From contig NZ_FNYA01000003.1 in assembly GCF_900108955.1 (NCBI RefSeq), forward strand, positions 219,558-283,557: DNA of 64,000 bases, in the 5' to 3' direction. Origin of the DNA: Flavobacterium terrigena (GTDB lineage: Bacteria > Bacteroidota > Bacteroidia > Flavobacteriales > Flavobacteriaceae). Under the pieces are notes generated by a model. The model saw nothing but the letters and a program-made list of their open reading frames with translations. It ran no database searches and was not told where the DNA came from. Positions 46,410 to 56,444 of the stretch are shown here, one piece after another. Every line of letters starts with the position of its first letter. The stretch's first letter is position 1. A program made the translations under genes and the position numbers.

Positions 46410-47315
46410 ATGGCAAAATCAGCATTTTTAAAGTCATCTATTGCAAAAAAATATTGGATGGCTCTTACGGGATTGTTTTTATGCTTGTTTTTAGTAGGGC
46501 ATTTAATTGGAAATCTTCAATTATTTATGTCTGGTTATGAAGGAGCACTTCAATTTAACAAGTATGCTTATTTCATGACAACTAATCCTGCGGTAAAATT
46601 ACTTTCTTATGTAACTTATCTATCTATTTTATTTCACGCTATTGATGGAATTTATTTAGCAATTCAAAACAAAAAGGCTCGTCCTATTGCTTATGCGATG
46701 AATAATCCATCAAAAAATAGTAGTTCAGCATCAAGAAACATGGCGGTATTAGGAACCATGATTTTAATTTTCATTGCAACGCACATGATTAATTTTTGGG
46801 CTAAAATGAAATTCGGAACAGCAATGCCTTTATTTGTAAAAGAAATTGTAGATCCTAATGCAGGTGGAGTAAAACAATACATGTTAATTGCTACTCCTGA
46901 ATCACCTCAAGCAAGTGTGCCAGTTCAAGCTCCTATTTTTGATAATGCAATGCTAAATAAGCAACCAAACAATCAAATTATTATTGATGGACATAAAATC
47001 ATCAACAAAGCGAATAAGGAAGTATTGTTTGAAGGATATAAAGACTTACATAAATTAACAATTGCTTTTTTTAAGAGTAAAGCAAAATTATTTAATGTAA
47101 TTCCAAACGAAGGTTTGTTTTTTACATTGTTTTATGTGTTTTCAATGATCGTTTTAGGTTTCCATTTATGGCATGGTTTTCAAAGTGCTTTCCAATCGTT
47201 GGGTATTAATAATAAATTTACACCAGCAATTAAAGTTTTCGGAAAAGCATTTTCAGTTATAGTTCCTATACTATTTGCTATTATTCCAATTTACATTCAC
47301 TTTATTTCAAAATAA
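46410..47315 (+). CDS. sdhC: Succinate dehydrogenase cytochrome b subunit
   Basis: Membrane anchor of 301 residues from the ATG at 46410 (MAKSAFLKSSIAKKYWMALTG). The longer frame begins inside the promoter. About five membrane segments resemble the single-subunit cytochrome b558 of B-type succinate dehydrogenase/fumarate reductase, so no separate SdhD is needed. Histidines in GHLIGN, FHAIDG, THMIN and FHLWHG are the candidate haem ligands. It carries electrons between the quinone pool and SdhB and leads an sdhC-A-B operon. Confidence 0.93.
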   Translation: MAKSAFLKSSIAKKYWMALTGLFLCLFLVGHLIGNLQLFMSGYEGALQFNKYAYFMTTNPAVKLLSYVTYLSILFHAIDGIYLAIQNKKARPIAYAMNNPSKNSSSASRNMAVLGTMILIFIATHMINFWAKMKFGTAMPLFVKEIVDPNAGGVKQYMLIATPESPQASVPVQAPIFDNAMLNKQPNNQIIIDGHKIINKANKEVLFEGYKDLHKLTIAFFKSKAKLFNVIPNEGLFFTLFYVFSMIVLGFHLWHGFQSAFQSLGINNKFTPAIKVFGKAFSVIVPILFAIIPIYIHFISK

Positions 47316-47321
47316 AAACAT

Positions 47322-49331
47322 ATGGCATTAGATTCTAAAATTCCTCAAGGTCATATTTCAGAAAAATGGACCAATCATAAGAACAATCTTAAATTAGTTG
47401 CTCCAAACAATAGACCAAAAATCGATGTAATTGTAGTAGGAACAGGTTTAGCAGGTGCTTCGGCAGCCGCTTCACTTGGAGAAATGGGTTACAACGTAAA
47501 AGCATTTTGTTTTCAAGATTCTCCACGTAGAGCACACTCAATTGCTGCTCAAGGTGGTATAAACGCTGCAAAAAACTATCAAAATGATGGTGATAGTACT
47601 TATAGATTATTTTATGATACTATTAAAGGTGGTGACTATCGTGCGCGTGAAGCAAACGTTCACCGTTTAGCAGAAGTTTCTTCAAATATTATCGACCAAT
47701 GTGTGGCTCAAGGTGTTCCTTTTGCTCGTGATTATGGTGGATTGTTAGATAACCGTTCGTTTGGTGGTACACAAGTACAACGTACTTTTTATGCTGCTGG
47801 ACAAACAGGACAACAATTATTATTAGGAGCATATTCTGCATTATCTAGACAAATTGGTTTAGGAAATGTAAAAATGTATAACCGTCACGAAATGCTTGAC
47901 ATTGTTAAAGTTGATGGAAAAGCACGTGGAATTATTGCTCGTAATTTAATTACTGGAGAATTAGAGCGTCATTCTGCTCATGCGGTGATTATTGCAACTG
48001 GAGGTTATGGAAACGTATATTTCTTATCTACAAATGCGATGGGAAGTAACGTTACAGCATCTTGGAAAATTCATAAAAAAGGAGCGCATTTTGCAAATCC
48101 TTGTTATGTGCAAATTCACCCAACTTGTATTCCAGTTCACGGAACAAATCAATCAAAATTAACGTTAATGTCAGAATCATTACGTAATTCTGGTCGTATT
48201 TGGGTTCCTGCTAAAAAAGAAGATGCGGAAGCAATTAGAGCTGGTAAATTAAGACCAACACAAATTGCTGAAGAAGATAGAGATTATTATTTAGAAAGAA
48301 GATATCCTGCTTTTGGTAACTTAGTACCTCGTGATGTGGCTTCTCGTGCTGCTAAAGAGCGTTGCGACGATGGACACGGAATTGAAGCTAATGATACAAA
48401 CGAAGGAGTTTATTTAGATTTCTCTGCTGAAATTATTACTAAAGGTAAACAAGCGGCTTTAATCCAAGGAGATTCTAATCCATCGGATGCGAAAATTCAA
48501 GAATTAGGTAAAAAATGGGTGGAATCTAAATATGGTAATCTTTTCACTATGTATGAAAAAATTACAGACGAAAATCCATACGAAACACCAATGAAAATTT
48601 ATCCAGCAGTTCACTACACAATGGGTGGTGTTTGGGTTGATTATAACTTAATGTCATCTATTCCTGGATGTTTCGTGGCTGGTGAAGCAAACTTCTCAGA
48701 CCATGGTGCTAACCGTTTAGGAGCTTCTGCATTAATGCAAGGTTTAGCAGATGGTTATTTCGTATTACCTTATACGGTTTCTAACTATTTAGCTGACGAA
48801 ATTAGAACAGGTAAAATTTCTACTGATACTCCAGAGTTTGTGGATGCAGAACATTCAGTTCGTCAATCTATTGAACAATTAATCAATAATAACGGAACAA
48901 AATCTGTAGACCATTTCCACAAAAAATTAGGATTAATTATGTGGAATAAAGTGGGTATGGCTAGAAATGAAAAAGGCTTATCAGAAGCAATTGAAGAAAT
49001 CGGACAATTAAGAGAAGATTTCTATGCTGATGTAAAAGTTCCTGGTGCGGCCAACGAATTAAACCAAGAATTAGAAAAAGCACTTCGTGTTGCTGATTTT
49101 ATCGAATTGGGACAATTAATGGCAAAAGATGCTTTATTACGTAAAGAATCTTGTGGTGGACATTTCCGTGAAGAATATCAAGATGCTGAAGGAGAAACAC
49201 TTCGTGACGATGAAAACTTTGCTTATGTTGCTGCTTGGGAATATAACGGAAGTGACGCAAGTAAATCAGTACTTCATAAAGAAGAATTGAAATATGAGTT
49301 TATCAAAATTGCAGCTAGAAACTATAAATAA
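47322..49331 (+). CDS. sdhA: Succinate dehydrogenase/fumarate reductase flavoprotein subunit
   Basis: A 669-residue FAD enzyme that oxidises succinate to fumarate, on the cytoplasmic face of complex II. The dinucleotide-binding motif [21 protein letters not shown] lies near residue 36. The FAD-linking histidine lies in [14 protein letters not shown], and the active-site segment has HPTCIPVHG and [15 protein letters not shown]. It follows sdhC by six bases. The B-type organisation means it can also work as a fumarate reductase, depending on the quinone. Confidence 0.95.
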   Translation: MALDSKIPQGHISEKWTNHKNNLKLVAPNNRPKIDVIVVGTGLAGASAAASLGEMGYNVKAFCFQDSPRRAHSIAAQGGINAAKNYQNDGDSTYRLFYDTIKGGDYRAREANVHRLAEVSSNIIDQCVAQGVPFARDYGGLLDNRSFGGTQVQRTFYAAGQTGQQLLLGAYSALSRQIGLGNVKMYNRHEMLDIVKVDGKARGIIARNLITGELERHSAHAVIIATGGYGNVYFLSTNAMGSNVTASWKIHKKGAHFANPCYVQIHPTCIPVHGTNQSKLTLMSESLRNSGRIWVPAKKEDAEAIRAGKLRPTQIAEEDRDYYLERRYPAFGNLVPRDVASRAAKERCDDGHGIEANDTNEGVYLDFSAEIITKGKQAALIQGDSNPSDAKIQELGKKWVESKYGNLFTMYEKITDENPYETPMKIYPAVHYTMGGVWVDYNLMSSIPGCFVAGEANFSDHGANRLGASALMQGLADGYFVLPYTVSNYLADEIRTGKISTDTPEFVDAEHSVRQSIEQLINNNGTKSVDHFHKKLGLIMWNKVGMARNEKGLSEAIEEIGQLREDFYADVKVPGAANELNQELEKALRVADFIELGQLMAKDALLRKESCGGHFREEYQDAEGETLRDDENFAYVAAWEYNGSDASKSVLHKEELKYEFIKIAARNYK

Positions 49332-49337
49332 GATATT

Positions 49338-50099
49338 ATGAGTGCTAAAAAAAATATAAATATCAACCTTAAAATCTGGCGTCAAAAAAATGCTAGTACT
49401 AAAGGTAAAATGGAAACTTATAAATTAGATAATGTTTCTACTGACAGTTCTTTCTTAGAAATGTTAGACCAATTGAATGAGCAATTAGTAAATACACAAA
49501 ACGAACCAGTTGCTTTTGATCACGACTGTCGTGAAGGTATTTGTGGAATGTGTTCATTATACATTAATGGTCGTGCACATGGTCCAGATACTGGAACAAC
49601 TACTTGTCAATTACACATGCGTAAATTTAAAGATGGTGAAACTATCTTTATCGAACCATGGAGAAGTAAAGCGTTCCCTGTTGTAAAAGATTTAATTGTA
49701 GATAGAAGTTCTTTCGATAGAATTCAACAAGCTGGTGGATTCGTATCGGTAAACACTTCTGGAAATACAATTGATGCCAATGCAACTCCAATTAACAAAT
49801 CTGATGCAGACAAAGCTTTCGAAGCTGCAGCTTGTATTGGTTGTGGAGCTTGTGTAGCTACTTGTAAAAACGGTTCAGCAATGTTATTTGTTGGAGCAAA
49901 AGTATCTCAATATGCATTGTTACCTCAAGGTAAAATTGAAGCAGCAGATAGAGTTTTAAACATGGTGCGTCAAATGGACGAAGAAGGTTTCGGAAATTGT
50001 ACAAATACTGGAGCGTGTGAAGTAGAATGTCCGAAAGGAATTTCTTTAGAAAACATTGCTCGTATGAACAGAGAATATTTAAAAGCTAGCGTTCTTTAA
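49338..50099 (+). CDS. sdhB: Succinate dehydrogenase iron-sulfur subunit
   Basis: A 253-residue electron-transfer subunit. The 2Fe-2S site is [10 protein letters not shown] with a fourth Cys in TTTC. The 4Fe-4S and 3Fe-4S ligands lie in [11 protein letters not shown] and [12 protein letters not shown]. It passes electrons from SdhA to the SdhC haems. Seven bases separate it from sdhA, and it completes the operon core. The cluster spacing is standard, so the protein should be functional. Confidence 0.95.
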   Translation: MSAKKNININLKIWRQKNASTKGKMETYKLDNVSTDSSFLEMLDQLNEQLVNTQNEPVAFDHDCREGICGMCSLYINGRAHGPDTGTTTCQLHMRKFKDGETIFIEPWRSKAFPVVKDLIVDRSSFDRIQQAGGFVSVNTSGNTIDANATPINKSDADKAFEAAACIGCGACVATCKNGSAMLFVGAKVSQYALLPQGKIEAADRVLNMVRQMDEEGFGNCTNTGACEVECPKGISLENIARMNREYLKASVL

Positions 50100-50101
50100 T
50101 T

Positions 50102-50665
50102 ATGAACAAAGTAATAAAAATAGCTCTATTCTCGCTAGTATTAGCAATTGTCTCTTGTAGTTCAGGTGATACCGTTGAAGCTAGTGATGATACGAATCCA
50201 ACAACACCAACAGTAGCAATGACTACAGAAATTGATGGTGTAGATTATGATACACCACCACAAATTGGAGGTAATCTAGCTGAAAATTCTGGAGGAGCGT
50301 CGTTTGGTGGTTCTGATTATTACCTTTTAAAAGGATATAAAAACTTAAATACAAGTAAATCAGCTTTTAAAGTTGGTAATAAAATATTTAATATTTATTT
50401 AGCAATTCCAAAAAATGATTTATCAGTTGGAACTCATTCTTTTTCAAGTACTTTTACTACTGGAGATTATTATGCAGATTTAGATATTTCTGGTGTAATA
50501 CCAGCAGAAAATGTTAATACTATAAGCGGTTCTATAAACGTTTTAAGTTATGATGCTTCAACTAGATTATTAAAAGGGACTTTTGTTTTTACAACTGATG
50601 ATGGTGTTAATTTAGTAGATCCTTCACATTTTATTGTTGGATCGTTTGAATATAAACTGCCATAA
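50102..50665 (+). CDS. Small uncharacterised lipoprotein after sdhB
   Basis: A 187-residue protein with lipobox signal MNKVIKIALFSLVLAIVSCSSGDTVEASDD; the charged residues after Cys fit lipoprotein export. The rest is beta-rich with no known domain. It starts two bases after sdhB, so it is transcribed with complex II. A functional link is not established; it may simply use read-through expression. A terminator follows 20 bp downstream. Confidence 0.78.
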   Translation: MNKVIKIALFSLVLAIVSCSSGDTVEASDDTNPTTPTVAMTTEIDGVDYDTPPQIGGNLAENSGGASFGGSDYYLLKGYKNLNTSKSAFKVGNKIFNIYLAIPKNDLSVGTHSFSSTFTTGDYYADLDISGVIPAENVNTISGSINVLSYDASTRLLKGTFVFTTDDGVNLVDPSHFIVGSFEYKLP

Positions 50666-50684
50666 TGAAATAAAATTATTTATT

Positions 50685-50717
50685 AAAAACGCATTCATTT
50701 TTTGAATGCGTTTTTTT
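50685..50717 (+). terminator. Terminator of the sdh operon
   Basis: The stem AAAAACGCATTCA / TGAATGCGTTTTT with a 5-nt T loop runs into a T tract, just before the nitrilase-family gene. Confidence 0.9.
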
Positions 50718-50730
50718 TATATTTACAAGT

Positions 50731-51495
50731 ATGAAAACAGCACTAATTCAAACAGATATTATTTGGGAAAACCCAATTGAAAACACAAGAGTTTTAGAAG
50801 ATAAAATCAATTCTATTGTTGAAGATGTTGACTTAATAATTCTTCCAGAAATGTTTACATCTGGTTTTACAATGCATCCGAATTTAGTTGCAGAAACGAT
50901 GAATGGAGTAACTATTTCGTGGTTGCAAAACATTGCAAAATCTAAAAATTGTGCTATTACAGGAAGTTTAGTGATTACTGAAAACGGAAATTTTTACAAC
51001 AGAATGGTTTTTGTTTTTCCGAATGGAGAAATACAACATTACGATAAAAAACACTTGTTTACTTTAGCAGGAGAAGATAAAATTTATACTTCAGGAAATG
51101 AAAAAGTAATCGTGAATTATAACGATTGGAAAATTTGCTTACAAGTTTGTTATGATTTGCGTTTCCCTGTTTTTTCAAGAAATACTGAAAATTACGATAT
51201 GGTAATTTATGTGGCAAGTTGGCCAAAAGTGAGAACTAACGCTTGGGATATTTTACTTAAAGCACGAGCCGTAGAAAACTTATCTTATGCGATTGGTGTC
51301 AACCGAATTGGAACAGATAATAATAATTTAGAATATATTGGACATTCTCAAATTATTGACGAATTAGGTAATTTTATAATCGAACCAACAGAAAAAGAGG
51401 GTGTTTTCATCGCTACTTTAGATAAAAATAAAATGCTAGAAACCAGAAATAAATTAAATTTTCTGAATGATAAAGATACTTTTAGTTTGATTTAA
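50731..51495 (+). CDS. Nitrilase-superfamily carbon-nitrogen hydrolase (omega-amidase-like)
   Basis: A 254-residue amidase. The catalytic triad is E40 (LPEMFTSGF), K106 (YDKKHLF) and C140 (VCYDLRFP). The order and spacing fit the omega-amidase/YafV group, which hydrolyses alpha-keto-glutaramate or similar amides from transamination or metabolite repair. It is cytoplasmic, with no signal. It starts after the sdh terminator and is convergent with the Ig-like lipoprotein. Confidence 0.88.
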   Translation: MKTALIQTDIIWENPIENTRVLEDKINSIVEDVDLIILPEMFTSGFTMHPNLVAETMNGVTISWLQNIAKSKNCAITGSLVITENGNFYNRMVFVFPNGEIQHYDKKHLFTLAGEDKIYTSGNEKVIVNYNDWKICLQVCYDLRFPVFSRNTENYDMVIYVASWPKVRTNAWDILLKARAVENLSYAIGVNRIGTDNNNLEYIGHSQIIDELGNFIIEPTEKEGVFIATLDKNKMLETRNKLNFLNDKDTFSLI

Positions 51496-51526
51496 ATTTA
51501 AGTTGCCTGATGTTTTCGAAGGCAAA

Positions 51527-53131
51527 TCAATCTAGCTCCAATTCCTGATCCACATCCCAATTTGCTCTTACATCAAATAACGTAGGGAAATAAATCATTT
51601 CTTCAGGTTGTAGTTTCATTTTAAAATTTCCAGAATCCCAAATTTGGTTTTGGTTTTCATCGAAATACAATCTTACTTGATAGGTACTTGGTTGAATGGC
51701 TTCAAAATACATTTCAGTTTCAGTTTCTTTTGTACAATAGTTGTAGGCAACAACTTCTCCAGAACTGTTTAATATTTCAAGCATAAAAGGAAATTTTTTA
51801 GCGTTTTTAATTCGCAATTTCAAATTACCAAAATCACTAATTGAACCTTTTGTGAAATCAAATTTTAAACTATCATTTTTAGTGTTATAATCGTCTTCAA
51901 TAGCACCAGGTAATAAATTGATAGTATATTTTTCGTCTTCTTCTTGTTTAAAATCGAATGTAATTAACTGTTCAAAATCATTAATTTCTGTAGTAAAAGG
52001 AACTGAAGTGGAATCTTTTTTTCTTAGAAATATTTTTTCGTTATTTATTTTCTTAATTGGTGTTGTTGTTTTTAAAGACATTTTTTCATTAAAACTAAAT
52101 TGCTTACCTGAAAAAAGTGATACTTTTAACGAATCGGCCTCCTTCAATTTTTTCAATTTTACCGAATAATCCTTACTATAATTATCTGATTTTACAATTA
52201 CATTTATCGAATCTTTAGCATCATTCGGAATAAAAACTTGTAGCGTATCTGATTTTTTATTTTCTGATTTTGAAAAGCGCAATGGTGTTTCAATATTGTT
52301 TTTCTTAGTAAAAATTTTGATATTTTTCACATCGCCTTCATAACCTAAAAAAAGCTTATTGTTGCTTTCAAGTGTTGGTCTGTATGTTTTGATTTCGCTT
52401 TTTTCAGAAAATAATCGTAACGTATAAGTACTGTCCGTTGGGATTTTTATTTTCTGTTTTTTAAAGGCGATTTTTTCCGATTTAGCTTGGTAGTTGTAAT
52501 TGTTGTTTTTGTCTTTTAATGCCACTAAATAATATTCACCTTCTTTAATATTTTCAATTTTAAAAGCAGTATTTTTTTCTAAAGTATTTGTAATATAAAC
52601 TGGTTTTTTTTTGTAAACTAATGAATCATTATAGTTGGCAGCATCATATAACATTACAGTTACGTAATCATCCGCTTTGTTTTCAAAGGCATCTTTTATG
52701 TTTCCAGAAACCGTTAAAGAATCAACAAAAGTTCCAGTTGAAAACACGTATTTAAATTGTGAGTACGGAATACCTTCATTATAATCTGTAATGCTTTGTC
52801 CGAAATTGAAACTATATGTTGTGTTTGGTTTTAAATCTTCATTTAAAGTAATTGAAATAAATTTACTTGCACTTCCTTGTGGAACAACCGTTGGGCTTTT
52901 TTCCATTGGTGGCGAAATAATCAATTGTTTGTTGATGTCTTTTACCTTGATATATTCGCTAAAATCTATTTTTATGGTTTTCCCTGTAAAATTAGTTTGA
53001 TAATTTTTGGGATTACTTTTTACAATTACTGGAGCAATAGTGTCTTTTGGTCCGCCAGTAATTGTTCCTCTTTTGGCACAACTGATAAATAAAACAGAAA
53101 TTATAGTAAGTATGAAGATGAATTTTCTCAT
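51527..53131 (-). CDS. Ig-like (Big_5) domain lipoprotein
   Basis: A 534-residue exported lipoprotein (LFISCAKRGTITGGPKDTIAP), with the lipid Cys near residue 18. The GGPKDTIAPVIVKSNP and FTGKTIKIDFSEYIK segments mark the bacterial Ig-like 5 domain. Further beta-repeats fill the rest, and the C-terminus has an EILNSSGEVVAYN / WDVDQELELD tail. This is a common Bacteroidetes envelope protein of unknown role. No catalytic residues are visible. Confidence 0.85.
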   Translation of the reverse strand: MRKFIFILTIISVLFISCAKRGTITGGPKDTIAPVIVKSNPKNYQTNFTGKTIKIDFSEYIKVKDINKQLIISPPMEKSPTVVPQGSASKFISITLNEDLKPNTTYSFNFGQSITDYNEGIPYSQFKYVFSTGTFVDSLTVSGNIKDAFENKADDYVTVMLYDAANYNDSLVYKKKPVYITNTLEKNTAFKIENIKEGEYYLVALKDKNNNYNYQAKSEKIAFKKQKIKIPTDSTYTLRLFSEKSEIKTYRPTLESNNKLFLGYEGDVKNIKIFTKKNNIETPLRFSKSENKKSDTLQVFIPNDAKDSINVIVKSDNYSKDYSVKLKKLKEADSLKVSLFSGKQFSFNEKMSLKTTTPIKKINNEKIFLRKKDSTSVPFTTEINDFEQLITFDFKQEEDEKYTINLLPGAIEDDYNTKNDSLKFDFTKGSISDFGNLKLRIKNAKKFPFMLEILNSSGEVVAYNYCTKETETEMYFEAIQPSTYQVRLYFDENQNQIWDSGNFKMKLQPEEMIYFPTLFDVRANWDVDQELELD

Positions 53132-53201
53132 TAATTATGTCGTAATTTAGTCTTGCAAAGTAACAATTATATTCACTTCCATCATAATATTTAAATAAAA
53201 T

Positions 53202-53906
53202 TTATGATTGTGAATATGCCATAGTAAGAATGCTAATTTTAGTGTTTTTAATTTTTAAGATTTCTTTAGCACAAGCTTCAATTGTGGCACCAGTTGTAAA
53301 AACATCATCTATAATTAAAACGTGTTTTCCTTCAATTTTACCCTGATTTTCAATTGAAAACACATTTTTGTTATTTTCTAAACGGCTTTCTTTCGATTTG
53401 TCAGTAACAGATTTTAAGTTTTTTGTTTTCAATAAAACATCTTCAAGCATTGGTATTGTTAGGTTTTTTTCAATAGCTTTGCAAAAAGTTGTGACTTGAT
53501 TGTAGCCTCTTTCGTGAAATCTCTTTGTGTGTAACGGAACAGGGATGATGAAATCAATTTCTTGGAAAATTTCTAAATTTTTTAATTCATCGGCATATAA
53601 ATTCCCTAAGAAGGTTCCAATTTCCTGACGATTTTTGTATTTTAAGTTATGAATAAGATTTTGTGAAATTCCTTTTTTGGTGAAATACAAAAAGGATGCT
53701 GCAAATTCAAAAGGAACTAAGCCATAAAAAGCTTTGTCAATTTCAGTTTCGGTAATAGTATGATGATGCGTTAATGGTAAATTATGAAGGCATTTAGTAC
53801 AAATTACATTTTCGTTTTTTAACAATAAATTGGAGCATCCGTTACAAAAAACTGGGAAAAGTACATTTAACAGATTTCTGGGTATTTCATCGAAAATTTT
53901 TAACAT
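53202..53906 (-). CDS. ComF-family phosphoribosyltransferase-like protein
   Basis: A 234-residue protein with an N-terminal zinc-ribbon-like pair (CNGCSNLLLKNENVICTKC, about 18-36) and a C-terminal phosphoribosyltransferase fold whose PRPP loop reads VLIIDDVFTTGAT. ComF proteins help natural transformation in several bacteria, where they act with DNA uptake and processing factors. No other competence gene is nearby. It is divergent from the coiled-coil membrane protein. Confidence 0.9.
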   Translation of the reverse strand: MLKIFDEIPRNLLNVLFPVFCNGCSNLLLKNENVICTKCLHNLPLTHHHTITETEIDKAFYGLVPFEFAASFLYFTKKGISQNLIHNLKYKNRQEIGTFLGNLYADELKNLEIFQEIDFIIPVPLHTKRFHERGYNQVTTFCKAIEKNLTIPMLEDVLLKTKNLKSVTDKSKESRLENNKNVFSIENQGKIEGKHVLIIDDVFTTGATIEACAKEILKIKNTKISILTMAYSQS

Positions 53907-53946
53907 ATATAAACAATAATTTTATATTTATTCAAAATAAAAAAGT

Positions 53947-54765
53947 ATGTCCTCAAACAGAAACAATTCTTCTTATAAATTAATTATACTTGCGTTGTCA
54001 ATATTTTTATTGATTGTGCTTTTTAAAAGTTATAAAGATAATAAATCCTCAAATGAACTACAAGCAAATTTAAAGCAGGAAAGTTTATTAACACAAAATC
54101 AGTTGTCGGAAGTTATTGAAAAATATGATTCCGTTTCTATGATGTATAATAATTTTGACGATAGTTTTTCTAATGTAGATGCAAAAACTACTGAAATAAA
54201 GAGTGCAAAAGCACAAGAAAATTTTAAAACTTTATCGGATTTAAATAAACAGATTGAAACTATAAAAGATTCGATTAATTTATTGAAAGAAAAATTACAA
54301 CAAATTGAAAAGCTAAAATCTTTAGTTAAACCAGAAGAGAAAAAAGCGATAATAGGAAAAAATACTTTTTCAAGTAGCACTAAATTTGAAGTAACGAATT
54401 TACAAGTTAAAGGTGTGAAGTTTTTAACAGACAATACGACTTCAAACAAAGCAAAAGCAATTGAACAAATTAGAGTTTGTTTCACAATTGATAAAAATGA
54501 CGCTATTGCTGAAGGAGAAAAAGAACTTTTTGTACAAGTAATTAATCCTAAGAATGATATCGTTTCTGTAGAAGGTTTAATTCATGAAAAAAACAACACG
54601 ATTTTAAAATATAGTAAGTTAGCTAAGTTCGATTATAAGCAACAAATTACAGATGTTTGTTGTTATGTGGACTTAGAAAAGAACAAAACATATAAAGGTC
54701 GTTATATTGTAAATTTATATTCTGGTACGACTAAAATCAGTTCTACAATTTTCAATTATAATTAA
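53947..54765 (+). CDS. Coiled-coil membrane protein, unknown function
   Basis: A 272-residue protein with one N-terminal membrane helix (about 10-27). A coiled-coil stretch (about 35-115) has heptad-like E, K, L, Q patterns, and the C-terminal beta-rich domain is about 150 residues, topologically periplasmic. I do not recognise the family. The last part (FVQVINPKNDIVSVEGLI, then KTYKGRYIVNLYSGTTKIS) looks like a small beta-sandwich. It is divergent from comF and just upstream of the glycyl-tRNA synthetase gene, without an obvious shared function. Confidence 0.75.
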   Translation: MSSNRNNSSYKLIILALSIFLLIVLFKSYKDNKSSNELQANLKQESLLTQNQLSEVIEKYDSVSMMYNNFDDSFSNVDAKTTEIKSAKAQENFKTLSDLNKQIETIKDSINLLKEKLQQIEKLKSLVKPEEKKAIIGKNTFSSSTKFEVTNLQVKGVKFLTDNTTSNKAKAIEQIRVCFTIDKNDAIAEGEKELFVQVINPKNDIVSVEGLIHEKNNTILKYSKLAKFDYKQQITDVCCYVDLEKNKTYKGRYIVNLYSGTTKISSTIFNYN

Positions 54766-54799
54766 TTAGAAATTCCTTTTTTAATTCCGTTGCTATTTT

Positions 54800-54807
54800 T
54801 ACTTTTG
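54800..54807 (+). promoter_or_regulatory. -10-like motif abutting the glyS start
   Basis: TACTTTTG is an exact TAnnTTTG match only four bases before the ATG at 54812. If used, the transcript starts at or next to the ATG, implying a leaderless mRNA. Confidence 0.5.
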
Positions 54808-54811
54808 CAAC

Positions 54812-56353
54812 ATGGCAAAACAAGAAGACTTATTTAAGAATGTAGTTTCGCATGCAAAAGAATACGGATTTATTTTCCCTTCTAGCGAAATTTACGATGG
54901 TTTAAGTGCAGTATATGACTACGCACAAAACGGTGTTGAACTAAAAAAGAACATTAGAGAATATTGGTGGAAATCCATGGTGCAAATGCATGAAAATATT
55001 GTAGGTTTAGATGCCGCAATATTAATGCATCCAACTACTTGGAAAGCATCTGGTCACGTTGATGCGTTTAACGATCCATTAATAGACAACAAAGATTCTA
55101 AAAAAAGATATCGTGCTGATGTTTTAATTGAGGATTATGCCGAAAAATTAAACATCAAAGCACAAAAAGAAATCGAAAAAGCAAGAGCTCGTTTTGGAGA
55201 TGCTTTTAACGAACAAGAATTTATTACAACCAATCCTAGAGTTGTAGAATACCTTTCTAAAAAGAATGAAATTTTAGCTAGAATGGCTAAAAGTTTAGAT
55301 GCTGGTGATTTAGACGATGTGAAACTTTTAATTGAAGAATTAGAAATCGCTTGCCCAGATTCTGGATCTCGTAATTGGACAGAAGTGCGTCAATTCAACT
55401 TAATGTTCGGAACAAAATTAGGAGCTTCTGCTGACACAGCAATGGATTTATATTTACGTCCAGAAACCGCTCAAGGTATTTTCGTAAACTTTTTAAATGT
55501 TCAAAAAACAGGTCGTATGAAAATTCCTTTTGGAATTGCTCAAACGGGTAAAGCCTTCAGAAATGAGATTGTTGCAAGACAATTTATTTTCCGTATGCGT
55601 GAATTTGAACAAATGGAAATGCAATTTTTCGTGAAACCAGGTGAAGAAATGAAATGGTACGAATACTGGAAAACAACACGTTTAAATTGGCATAAATCAT
55701 TAGGTTTAGGAGCTGAAAATTACCGTTTCCACGACCATGAAAAATTAGCACATTACGCAAATGCAGCTGCAGATATCGAATTTAACTTCCCATTCGGATT
55801 TAAAGAATTAGAAGGAATTCACTCTCGTACCGATTTCGATTTAAAAGCACACGAACAATTTTCAGGTAAAAAATTACAATATTTCGATACCGAAGAAAAT
55901 AAAAACTATGTACCTTATGTTGTAGAAACTTCTGTTGGTTTAGACAGAATGTTTTTAGCAGTTTTCTCAAAAGCGTTACAAGAAGAAACTTTAGAAGATG
56001 GTTCAACAAGAACTGTTTTACGTTTACCTTCTGTTTTAGCACCAACAAAAGCTGCGGTTTTACCTTTAGTGAAAAAAGATGGTTTACCAGAAATTGCTAA
56101 AGAAATTATGGAAGAATTGAAATGGGATTTCAACGTAGCTTACGATGAAAAAGATGCTGTTGGTCGTCGTTACAGACGTCAAGATGCATTAGGAACTCCA
56201 TTTTGTATTACTGTAGATCATCAAACAGTTGAAGATAAAACAGTTACTATCAGACATAGAGATACGATGTTACAAGAACGTGTGGCTATTACAGATTTGA
56301 AAAACATTATCGACAAAGAAGTTTCGGTAAGAAACTGGTTAATGAAAATGTAA
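54812..56353 (+). CDS. glyS: Glycyl-tRNA synthetase (single-chain type)
   Basis: Class II synthetase of 513 residues that charges tRNA-Gly. The single-chain alpha2 form is recognised by EIYDGLSAVYDY, the motif 2 segment FRNEIVARQFIFRMREFEQMEMQFF, and the motif 3 region ETSVGLDRMFLAVF. The C-terminal anticodon-binding domain carries APTKAAVLPLVKKDGL. It is normal length for the family. The start lies very close to a -10-like motif and lacks a Shine-Dalgarno sequence, as is common here. Confidence 0.95.
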   Translation: MAKQEDLFKNVVSHAKEYGFIFPSSEIYDGLSAVYDYAQNGVELKKNIREYWWKSMVQMHENIVGLDAAILMHPTTWKASGHVDAFNDPLIDNKDSKKRYRADVLIEDYAEKLNIKAQKEIEKARARFGDAFNEQEFITTNPRVVEYLSKKNEILARMAKSLDAGDLDDVKLLIEELEIACPDSGSRNWTEVRQFNLMFGTKLGASADTAMDLYLRPETAQGIFVNFLNVQKTGRMKIPFGIAQTGKAFRNEIVARQFIFRMREFEQMEMQFFVKPGEEMKWYEYWKTTRLNWHKSLGLGAENYRFHDHEKLAHYANAAADIEFNFPFGFKELEGIHSRTDFDLKAHEQFSGKKLQYFDTEENKNYVPYVVETSVGLDRMFLAVFSKALQEETLEDGSTRTVLRLPSVLAPTKAAVLPLVKKDGLPEIAKEIMEELKWDFNVAYDEKDAVGRRYRRQDALGTPFCITVDHQTVEDKTVTIRHRDTMLQERVAITDLKNIIDKEVSVRNWLMKM

Positions 56354-56375
56354 AAATAGTTTACTGATATAATTA

Positions 56376-56409
56376 AAAAACGCCAAATTCAAATGAGTTT
56401 GGCGTTTTT
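56376..56409 (+). terminator. Terminator of glyS
   Basis: The stem AAAAACGCCAAATTC / GAGTTTGGCGTTTTT has an AAAT loop and one G-U pair, ending in a T run. Confidence 0.9.
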
Positions 56410-56417
56410 GTTTTCAC

Positions 56418-56425
56418 TATATTTG
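56418..56425 (+). promoter_or_regulatory. -10-like motif for the retropepsin-like gene
   Basis: TATATTTG is an exact TAnnTTTG match, 19 bp before the ATG at 56445, directly after the glyS terminator. Confidence 0.5.
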
Positions 56426-56444
56426 AAGTATATAAAAATTTAGT

